The translations under genes and the position numbers were made by a program. The notes beneath the pieces were generated by a model, which worked only from the letters and a program-made list of their open reading frames with translations, did not search any database and was not told the origin of the DNA. Shown here in pieces: positions 5,841-10,835 of a stretch of 10,835 bases of DNA. Source of the stretch: Micavibrio aeruginosavorus (GTDB taxonomy: Bacteria; Pseudomonadota; Alphaproteobacteria; UBA9219); contig DYNT01000029.1 in assembly GCA_020720905.1 (NCBI GenBank), forward strand, positions 1 to 10,835, read 5' to 3'. The first letter of the stretch is position 1. The number at the start of each line of letters is the position of its first letter.

Positions 5841-7100
5841 ATGACGACAAAGAGCGGTGACACGAAGAGCACATTGTACTGCTCATTCTGCGGCAAAAGT
5901 CAACACGAGGTTCGCAAGTTGATTGCGGGGCCTACGGTGTTTATTTGCGATGAATGTGTTGAGCTTTGCACCGATATTATCCGCGAAGAAAGCAAAACGA
6001 CGCTTGTCAAATCGCGTGATGGCGTGCCTGTTCCAAAGGATATTAAGGCCGTTTTGGATGATTATGTGATCGGGCAAGACCACGCCAAGCGCGTTCTTTC
6101 GGTTGCTGTTCATAATCATTATAAACGCCTTGCGGCAGGCGCTCGCAGTGGCGAAGTTGAGTTGGCCAAGTCTAACATTCTGCTCCTTGGCCCCACGGGT
6201 TGCGGCAAGACGCTGCTGGCACAAACGCTGGCGCGGATTATCGATGTGCCCTTTACGATGGCCGATGCCACGACGTTGACCGAGGCGGGCTATGTCGGCG
6301 AGGACGTTGAAAACATCATCCTGAAACTGCTGCAAGCTTCCGATTATAATGTGGAGCGCGCCCAGCGCGGCATCGTTTATATCGATGAGATTGATAAGAT
6401 CAGCCGCAAGTCCGACAATCCCTCCATCACCCGCGACGTGTCGGGCGAAGGTGTGCAGCAGGCCTTGCTGAAAATCATGGAAGGCACGGTCGCCGCTGTT
6501 CCTCCGCAAGGGGGGCGCAAGCATCCGCAGCAAGAGTTTTTGCAGGTTGACACAACCAACATCCTGTTTATCTGCGGCGGCGCTTTTGCGGGGCTGGACA
6601 AGATTATCTCAGCGCGTGGGCGCGGCTCCTCCATTGGGTTTGGCGCGGACGTGCGTGGGCCGGATGAACGTCGTCAAGGCGACATCTTGCGCGAAGTTGA
6701 GCCGGACGATCTGCTCAAGTTTGGCTTGATCCCAGAGTTTATTGGACGCTTGCCGGTTTTGGCGACGCTGTCGGATCTGGATGAATCGGCTTTGGTCGAT
6801 ATTTTGACGACGCCGAAAAACGCCATCGTCAAACAGTTCCAACGACTGTTCGAGATGGAAAACATTTCTCTGGATGTAACGGAAGACGGCCTGTCTGCGA
6901 TTGCGCAAAAGGCCATCATCCGCAAAACGGGCGCGCGCGGCTTGCGCTCGATCATGGAAGGCGTCTTGCTGGAATCCATGTTCGATCTTCCCGGATCGGA
7001 AGGCATCGAAAAGGTTGTGGTCAACCGCGATGTGGTAGAGGGGAAAGCCAAGCCCATCGTCGTCCACGCCGAACCCAAGGCGGCCGAGGCCAGCGCTTAA
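5841..7100 (+). CDS. clpX: Clp protease ATP-binding subunit ClpX
   Basis: ClpX is the hexameric AAA+ unfoldase that recognises tagged or specific substrates and threads them into ClpP. The protein is 419 residues, the usual size. An N-terminal zinc-binding domain has Cys14, Cys17, Cys36 and Cys39. The AAA+ core has Walker A GPTGCGKT (117-124), pore-1 loop GYVGED (150-155), Walker B IVYIDEID (178-185) and pore-loop RKH (226-228). The IGF loop that docks into ClpP is Ile265-Gly266-Phe267. The sensor-2 region is GARGLRS near residue 370. Every key element is present, so it should be active. The ATG at 5841 follows AGGGGAG by 9 nt. The C-terminal tail is Ala/Glu-rich. lon, which often follows clpX in alphaproteobacteria, is not next here. 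Confidence 0.98.
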   Translation: MTTKSGDTKSTLYCSFCGKSQHEVRKLIAGPTVFICDECVELCTDIIREESKTTLVKSRDGVPVPKDIKAVLDDYVIGQDHAKRVLSVAVHNHYKRLAAGARSGEVELAKSNILLLGPTGCGKTLLAQTLARIIDVPFTMADATTLTEAGYVGEDVENIILKLLQASDYNVERAQRGIVYIDEIDKISRKSDNPSITRDVSGEGVQQALLKIMEGTVAAVPPQGGRKHPQQEFLQVDTTNILFICGGAFAGLDKIISARGRGSSIGFGADVRGPDERRQGDILREVEPDDLLKFGLIPEFIGRLPVLATLSDLDESALVDILTTPKNAIVKQFQRLFEMENISLDVTEDGLSAIAQKAIIRKTGARGLRSIMEGVLLESMFDLPGSEGIEKVVVNRDVVEGKAKPIVVHAEPKAAEASA

Positions 7101-7215
7101 CGGCACGGGTTCTCGCGCACTCTCCTCGTGGTTTTGGGTGACCCTCTTTTCCTACGCGCCCATCTTCCTTTCGAAAACTTCCGCCGATTTTGGATTTTGA
7201 AAACGATAGATTTTG

Positions 7216-7273
7216 ACCTACTATAGGTTGTGGTTTTTCGCCTTCGGACACCACAACATCTGGTAGGTTTTTT
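7216..7273 (+). terminator. Long hairpin followed by T-run, probable clpPX terminator
   Basis: The inner arms GTTGTGGT (7227-7234) and ACCACAAC (7250-7257) pair perfectly over 8 bp. A small TTCG-CCTT-CGGA stem-loop sits inside (7237-7248). The outer arms ACCTAC (7216-7221) and GTAGGT (7263-7268) pair over 6 bp, with symmetric 5-nt internal loops between. The outer arm runs into TTTTTT (7268-7273). The structure fits an intrinsic terminator after clpX, 116 bp past its stop. Alternatively ACCTA (7216-7220) can pair with TAGGT (7224-7228). That alternative dyad lies over a possible promoter (TTGAAA 7197-7202, 16 bp, TACTAT 7219-7224), so a regulatory role is also possible. Confidence 0.5.
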
Positions 7274-7502
7274 GGTTAAAATGCCCGTAGAGCGAGCTCG
7301 TGACAAAAAAGCGGGGGAATATACGCTCAGCTCAACCACAGAGGCCGTTTTTTTGCCAACCCATTGATATTATTCGCTTTTGGTTTTTCCCTTTTGAGTG
7401 TTGGTTTTTGATCCATTTTGAGGCATCAAACGCAGGACGACTCACCACCCCCCGCCGCCCAATGCTGGCCATGAGGGCTATGGGTTCCCGCCCTAAAATC
7501 TC

Positions 7503-7530
7503 TTGCCCTTTTACTGTGCCTCTTTATAAA
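7503..7530 (+). promoter_or_regulatory. Probable cmk promoter giving a leaderless or near-leaderless mRNA
   Basis: TTGCCC (7503-7508) is a fair -35 box and TATAAA (7525-7530) a good -10 box, with a 16-bp spacer. Transcription would start about 7 nt after the -10, at or next to the A of the cmk ATG (7537). A conventional ribosome site is lacking: only AAAAGG lies 3 nt before the ATG. This agrees with a leaderless start but does not prove it. Confidence 0.4.
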
Positions 7531-7536
7531 AGGCGC

Positions 7537-8199
7537 ATGAACGCACGCCCTATCATTATCGCCGTGGATGGCCTTGCCGCAACGGGCAAAGGCACCATCG
7601 CTCGTCGCCTTGCTGCGCATTGGGATTTTGCCTACCTTGACACGGGTGCGCTTTATCGTGCCGTAGGGGTTGCCGTGTTGCAAGCGGGGGGCGATCCGAC
7701 TGACGCGCAGGCGGCGCAAAAGGCAGCCACAGCCCTTAACCCTGCTTCGGTTCAGGCTCTTATGGAGGATCCAGCGCTACGCATGCCAGCCGCCTCGGAT
7801 GCCGCCTCTAAAGTCGCCGCCATCCAAGGTGTGCGTGACGCTCTGTTGAAATTCCAAAAGGATTTTGCCGCGCACCCGCCAGCGGGCAAAAAAGGCGCTG
7901 TTTTAGATGGCCGCGATATAGGAACGGTGATCGCGCCAGACGCTATGATTAAGATTTTTGTCGAAGCCTCTCCCACCATTCGCGCCCATAGGCGCTTTCT
8001 AGAGTTGCAGGGGAGGGGCGAAAATGTTACTGAGGCCGCTGTTCTTGCCGATATGGCTGAGCGCGACGCGCGTGATGCCTCAAGAGCGACAGCCCCGACG
8101 AAACCGACTGATGACGCGATCATCTTGGATACGTCCGACTTGACCGCAGATCAGGCCTTTGAAAAGGCGGCTCAGATTGTAGAAGACACGCTAAAATAG
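7537..8199 (+). CDS. cmk: Cytidylate kinase Cmk
   Basis: Cmk is a cytoplasmic enzyme that transfers phosphate from ATP to CMP or dCMP, supplying CDP and dCDP for RNA and DNA synthesis. The protein is 220 residues, slightly short but normal. The P-loop is GLAATGKGT (12-20). The Cmk signature YLDTGALYR spans 33-41. The nucleotide-binding segment LDGRDIGTVI includes Asp124 and Arg126-Asp127. The lid has R-D-A-R-D-A-S-R (176-183). The ATG at 7537 puts the first beta strand and P-loop at the usual distance from the N-terminus. rpsA follows after 350 bp, the cmk-rpsA order common in alphaproteobacteria and other proteobacteria. A 7-bp stem with a 3-nt loop (GCCAGCA-TGG-TGCTGGC, 8199-8215) begins on the last base of the stop codon. 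Confidence 0.95.
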   Translation: MNARPIIIAVDGLAATGKGTIARRLAAHWDFAYLDTGALYRAVGVAVLQAGGDPTDAQAAQKAATALNPASVQALMEDPALRMPAASDAASKVAAIQGVRDALLKFQKDFAAHPPAGKKGAVLDGRDIGTVIAPDAMIKIFVEASPTIRAHRRFLELQGRGENVTEAAVLADMAERDARDASRATAPTKPTDDAIILDTSDLTADQAFEKAAQIVEDTLK

Positions 8200-8355
8200 C
8201 CAGCATGGTGCTGGCGACAGATGAAGACGAAACAAAAGAACGGATGTGCTTTCAGCCTCTTTCGTTTTTCTTTATCTGACTGCAACGCCCCTTTGATCGG
8301 GGCAAAACCGAAAGCAGCGGAATATTTTTGGGACTCAGTTTCCCCTTTCCTTTTT

Positions 8356-8444
8356 TGTCATCCCCGCGAAGGCGGGGATCCAGAGGACTGGGGAATAACC
8401 TTGGGTGTTACCCCCCCTAGATTCCCGCCTTCGCGGGAATGACA
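8356..8444. repeat. REPIN-like pair of inverted REP units
   Basis: Unit 2 (8356-8383, minus orientation) forms ATCCCCGC-GAAG-GCGGGGAT (8360-8379). Unit 3 (8417-8444, plus orientation) forms ATTCCCGC-CTTC-GCGGGAAT (8421-8440). Each is an 8-bp perfect stem with a 4-nt loop. The two are inverted copies of each other, with outer ends TGTCAT and ATGACA, so the whole 89 bp can fold as one long palindrome. The short interior also has partly pairing arms (GGGGAATAAC and GTTACCCC). This architecture matches REPINs, non-autonomous elements mobilised by RAYT transposases in other proteobacteria; no RAYT gene is in the window. Unit 1 at 6-56 shares its ends. Confidence 0.75.
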
Positions 8445-8486
8445 CGGGGGTTAAAGGATAAGAACAGTCTAAAAACTTTTCCGCAT

Positions 8487-8531
8487 CGTGCCGGAGGCCT
8501 TAACGGGCAGGCACGGCGATCCCACGGGATC
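8487..8531 (+). promoter_or_regulatory. rpsA: Structured rpsA leader with two hairpins
   Basis: CGTGCC (8487-8492) pairs with GGCACG (8510-8515), enclosing a GC-rich loop. Directly after it, GATCCC (8518-8523) and GGGATC (8526-8531) form a second perfect dyad. The weak purine-rich ribosome site AGAAAGAGA (8532-8540) follows immediately, then the ATG at 8550. In E. coli, S1 represses translation of its own mRNA through a structured leader with a poor Shine-Dalgarno. The layout here would suit similar control, but that is inference. Confidence 0.4.
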
Positions 8532-8549
8532 AGAAAGAGAAAATCTAAC

Positions 8550-10295
8550 ATGGCTAAATCAAGTGCAAAACGTCTTTTCAAAGAAGATAGGATCGGCGCC
8601 GATGCGCCCGCTAGCGGCTTTGCCGCTCTGCTCGAAGGCTCTTTTGGCAAAAGAGGCAGCATGGAAGGCACTGTTATCAAGGGTCTTATCACGCGCATCG
8701 AAAAAGATTGCGCGATCATCGATGTCGGCCTGAAGGCCGAAGGCCGCGTTCCCTTAAAAGAATTTGCCGCCCCCGGTATGCCTTCTGAAGTCAAGGTCGG
8801 CGACACCGTTGAAGTTTATTTGGAGCGCATGGAGGATCGCAATGGCGAGGCCTCTCTCTCACGCGAGAAAGCGAAGCGCGAGGAAAGTTGGACCGTTCTT
8901 GAAAAACTTCACGAAAAGACTGAGCGCGTCATCGGCATCATCTTTGGCCGCGTCAAGGGCGGCTTTACCGTTGACCTTTCGGGCGCTGTCGCGTTCCTGC
9001 CAGGCAGCCAAGTCGATATCCGCCCCGTGCGCGACATCACACCCCTGATGGGCACGCCTCAACCTTTCCAGATTCTGAAGATGGATCGCGCCCGTGGCAA
9101 CATTGTCGTCTCGCGCCGCGCCGTTCTTGAAGAGTCCCGCGCCGAAGCCCGCAGTGAGCTTGTCGCTAACCTTAAGGAAGGCCAAGTGCTGCAAGGCGTC
9201 GTCAAGAACATCACCGATTACGGCGCGTTCGTCGATCTGGGTGGTGTGGACGGTCTTTTGCACGTCACCGACATCGCGTGGAAGCGCGTCAACCATCCAT
9301 CGGAAGTCCTGCAAATCGGCGCTCAAGTCACTGTTCAGGTCATCCGCTTCAACGCCGATACGCAACGCATCAGCCTTGGCATGAAGCAACTGGAAGCCGA
9401 TCCTTGGGAAGGCGTTGTCGCCCGTTACCCTGCTGGCCTTAAGCTGAAGGGACGCGTCACCAACATCACCGATTACGGCGCGTTTGTTGAGCTAGAACCC
9501 GGCATTGAAGGCCTTGTTCACGTTTCAGAAATGTCATGGACAAAGAAGAACGTGCATCCGGGCAAGATCGTGGCCACAAGCCAAGAAGTTGAAGTGATCG
9601 TTTTGGACATTGATTTGTCCAAACGTCGCATCAGCCTTGGCATCAAGCAATGCATCGAAAACCCATGGGAAGCCTTCCGTGCAGGCCACAAGATCGGTGA
9701 AACGCTGTCAGGTGAAATCCGCAACATCACCGAATTCGGTCTGTTTGTCGGCATGCCAGGGGACATTGACGGCATGGTTCATATGTCAGATTTGTCATGG
9801 GATAAGGCTGGCGAAGAAGCCATCCAAACCTATCAAAAAGGACAGATGGTTGAGGTCAAGATTCTTGACATCGATGTTGAAAAAGAACGCGTCAGCCTTG
9901 GCATCAAGCAGATGACCGCCGATCCATTCGAAGGCATGGCCGTCAACTTTAAGAAGGGCGATGTCGTCACCTGCACCGTCACGGCCATCAATGACGGCGG
10001 GATCGAAGTCAGCTTGGGCGATCAAGCGGATTCCTTCTCTGGCTTCATCAAGCGTGGCGACTTGGCGCGTGATCGCGCCGATCAACGCACGGATCGTTTT
10101 GCGGTCGGTGAAAAGGTCGATGCCAAGATCACCGTCGTGGACAAAGCGGCGCACAAGGTCAACTTGTCGATCAAGGCTCGTGAAGTCGAAGAAGAAAAGA
10201 AGGCTATGGCCGAATACGGATCGTCCGACTCGGGCGCTTCGCTTGGCGATATTTTGGGCGCAGCCATCAAACGCGCACAGAAGAAAGACGAGTAA
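8550..10295 (+). CDS. rpsA: 30S ribosomal protein S1
   Basis: S1 is the large RNA-binding protein of the 30S subunit that captures and unfolds mRNA for initiation. From the ATG at 8550 the protein is 581 residues and contains six S1 (OB-fold) domains, at about 38-108, 122-193, 208-280, 295-366, 382-453 and 467-543. Domains 3-5 are the most canonical (G-x-V-x-N-I-T-D-Y-G-A-F-V-D/E-L, H-V-S/T-D/E-x-x-W, R-I/V-S-L-G-x-K-Q). The tail ends with GASLGDILGAAIKRAQKKDE, typical of alphaproteobacterial S1. The first 37 residues are a basic linker (MAKSSAKRLFKEDR...). The frame is open further upstream, to 8439, but that part runs into the REP element and is not coding. The ribosome site is weak (AGAAAGAGA). 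Confidence 0.96.
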   Translation: MAKSSAKRLFKEDRIGADAPASGFAALLEGSFGKRGSMEGTVIKGLITRIEKDCAIIDVGLKAEGRVPLKEFAAPGMPSEVKVGDTVEVYLERMEDRNGEASLSREKAKREESWTVLEKLHEKTERVIGIIFGRVKGGFTVDLSGAVAFLPGSQVDIRPVRDITPLMGTPQPFQILKMDRARGNIVVSRRAVLEESRAEARSELVANLKEGQVLQGVVKNITDYGAFVDLGGVDGLLHVTDIAWKRVNHPSEVLQIGAQVTVQVIRFNADTQRISLGMKQLEADPWEGVVARYPAGLKLKGRVTNITDYGAFVELEPGIEGLVHVSEMSWTKKNVHPGKIVATSQEVEVIVLDIDLSKRRISLGIKQCIENPWEAFRAGHKIGETLSGEIRNITEFGLFVGMPGDIDGMVHMSDLSWDKAGEEAIQTYQKGQMVEVKILDIDVEKERVSLGIKQMTADPFEGMAVNFKKGDVVTCTVTAINDGGIEVSLGDQADSFSGFIKRGDLARDRADQRTDRFAVGEKVDAKITVVDKAAHKVNLSIKAREVEEEKKAMAEYGSSDSGASLGDILGAAIKRAQKKDE

Positions 10296-10315
10296 GCGGC
10301 AAACCGCCATGACTG

Positions 10316-10344
10316 GGGGAAGGCACTTCTATAACGCCTTCCCC
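10316..10344 (+). repeat. Strong stem-loop just after rpsA
   Basis: GGGGAAGGC (10316-10324) and GCCTTCCCC (10336-10344) form a perfect 9-bp stem with an 11-nt loop. It is not followed by a T-run, so it is likely an mRNA 3'-end stabiliser or pause hairpin ahead of the true terminator at 10356-10393. A small GCGG-CAAA-CCGC stem (10296-10307) directly follows the rpsA stop. Confidence 0.55.
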
Positions 10345-10355
10345 TTCATGATCGA

Positions 10356-10393
10356 TAAAAAAACCCGCTGGATCACTCCTGCGGGTTTTTTTA
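10356..10393. terminator. Bidirectional intrinsic terminator shared by rpsA and the convergent gene
   Basis: A7-CCCGC (10357-10368) and GCGGG-T7 (10381-10392) pair perfectly, with one more T-A pair outside, giving 13 bp around a 12-nt loop. The T-run serves rpsA on the plus strand, and the A-run becomes a T-run for the minus-strand gene. The stop codon (TAA) of the minus-strand gene occupies 10391-10393, inside the stem. Confidence 0.92.
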
Positions 10394-10835
10394 CGGCTGC
10401 CACCAGCTTTCTAAGATGGGGCCGTAAAGCGGCGTCATGGCCGGATGCGCGAGGTGCGCTTGCCAATACGCAATCTGATCCGCGCCCAAGTAATAAAACG
10501 GCACGACATAATGCCCCGCCATCAAAGCGCGATCCAACGCGCGGGTGGCCGCCACCAACGCTTGCCTTGTCCGTGCCGCCGGAATGGCTGCCGCCAGAGC
10601 ATCGATGGCGGGATCGCAGACACCCGCATAATTGCGGCTGCCGTTTTGCTTGGCGGCAGAACAGCTCCAGAAAAACATTTGCTCATTGCCAGGCGAGAGT
10701 GAATTGAACCAGCGCCCCGTTGTCACATCGTAATCAAAACCGTTCAGACGCGCCTGATACTGCGCGCTGTCCACCGTGCGTACTCGCGCTGAAATCCCCA
10801 GCCGTTCCAGCCCCCGCGCCCATTCCAGCGCGATC
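10391..10835 (-). CDS. ABC transporter substrate-binding protein, family 5, YejA-like (C-terminal part)
   Basis: The gene runs off the right edge; the last 147 residues are visible and the start is missing. The frame is open from the edge (IALEWARGLERLGISARVRT) without a break. The pattern is that of family 5 periplasmic peptide/nickel-binding proteins, closest in motif style to YejA: L-E-R-L-G-I then V-D-S-A-Q-Y-Q-x-R-L-x-x-F-D-Y-D, then SLSPGNEQ, a G-S-R-N-Y-A-G-V motif, A-T-R-A-L-D-R-A-L and H-Y-V-V-P. Such proteins bind oligopeptides in the periplasm and deliver them to an ABC permease (YejBEF takes up peptides including microcin C). The permease genes are not visible here. The visible part ends with the expected C-terminal Y-G-P-I-L-E-S-W-W. 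It converges with rpsA. Confidence 0.85.
   Translation of the reverse strand, partial: IALEWARGLERLGISARVRTVDSAQYQARLNGFDYDVTTGRWFNSLSPGNEQMFFWSCSAAKQNGSRNYAGVCDPAIDALAAAIPAARTRQALVAATRALDRALMAGHYVVPFYYLGADQIAYWQAHLAHPAMTPLYGPILESWWQP

Larger units (their letters stand above)
7101..7536. other. clpX-cmk intergenic region, no gene seen
   Basis: This 436-bp spacer is T-rich and AT-richer than the flanking genes. The cmk frame stays open upstream to a GTG at 7300, but the extra peptide is Phe/Trp/Arg-rich, unlike any Cmk N-terminus, and has no ribosome site. I reject that extension. The spacer holds the hairpin at 7216-7273, an 8-bp palindrome CGAGCTCG (7293-7300) and a likely cmk promoter at 7503-7530. 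aroA, which often precedes cmk in proteobacteria, is absent. Confidence 0.6.
8200..8549. other. cmk-rpsA spacer with REP pair and hairpins, no gene seen
   Basis: This 350-bp spacer holds a stem-loop at the cmk stop (8199-8215), a GCCCC-TTTGATC-GGGGC hairpin (8287-8303), the REPIN-like pair (8356-8444) and a structured rpsA leader (8487-8531). A 73-codon frame at 8221-8442 translates through the repeat (CHPREGGDPE), the usual sign of a palindromic repeat read as protein, so I reject it. I see no promoter with both boxes clear. Confidence 0.6.

Noticed and set aside
6377..7106. Several long minus-strand open frames over clpX
   Set aside because: They lie wholly opposite a gene with every ClpX motif intact; low-complexity Arg/Gln/Ser translations indicate shadow frames.
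7300..7536. 79-residue N-terminal extension of Cmk from a GTG at 7300
   Set aside because: The extension is Phe/Trp/Arg-rich, has no counterpart in Cmk and no ribosome site. The Cmk P-loop is correctly placed from the ATG at 7537.
8287..8303. GCCCC-GGGGC hairpin as a cmk terminator
   Set aside because: The stem is only 5 bp and is followed by AAAACC rather than a T-run, so it is unlikely to end transcription.
8221..8442. 73-codon open frame in the cmk-rpsA spacer
   Set aside because: It runs through the REP element (CHPREGGDPE), a familiar artefact of translating palindromic repeats, and has no ribosome site.
8356..8444. CRISPR-like repeat pair
   Set aside because: Only two units, in inverted rather than direct orientation, with no further repeats or cas genes; REP/REPIN fits better.
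8439..8549. Upstream extension of S1 to 8439
   Set aside because: It would begin inside the REP unit and translate the structured leader; the ATG at 8550 gives a standard S1 N-terminus.

Overview
This window looks like chromosomal housekeeping DNA from an alphaproteobacterium of moderate GC content. The evidence is the style of ClpP, ClpX, Cmk and ribosomal protein S1, the conserved cmk-rpsA pair, and a YejA-like peptide-binding protein. I cannot name the genus. I found no CRISPR array, tRNA, rRNA, transposase, phage gene or recognisable defence system.

Layout, left to right. Positions 1-60 hold a REP-like palindrome. At 142-615 (minus) is an unrecognised acidic, mostly helical protein with a C-terminal peptide resembling CheY-binding tails. 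An AT-rich divergent spacer (616-1027) with an operator-like dyad follows. At 1028-1813 (plus) is an NTF2/SnoaL-fold protein with a lysine/alanine/proline-rich, histone-H1-like N-terminal tail. At 1913-2362 is a small one-helix membrane protein whose helix start resembles a Flp/Tad prepilin processing site. At 2444-3100 is a LysE-family exporter, 24 bp upstream of typA/bipA (3125-4948). Then come clpP (5118-5768) and clpX (5841-7100), a 436-bp spacer with a strong hairpin, cmk (7537-8199), a 350-bp spacer carrying a REPIN-like pair of inverted palindromes, and rpsA (8550-10295). The right end holds the C-terminal part of a YejA-like solute-binding protein on the minus strand (10391 to the edge). 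It converges on rpsA across one bidirectional intrinsic terminator.

Functionally, the centre is a translation and protein quality-control block: TypA (ribosome-associated GTPase), ClpXP (regulated proteolysis), Cmk (CMP/dCMP phosphorylation) and S1 (mRNA binding on the 30S subunit). The usual companions tig and lon (with clpPX) and aroA (before cmk) are absent from this window.

The less ordinary content is the three left-hand accessory genes, the dispersed palindromes sharing CTGG-R-T-CCC / GGGATGAC ends, and several RNA-level or operator-like structures. One of these is an intrinsic terminator facing the minus strand between typA and clpP, where no minus-strand gene is visible. I see no clear new multi-gene system. 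The best candidates for novelty are the 142-615 protein, the tailed NTF2 protein and the pilin-like protein.
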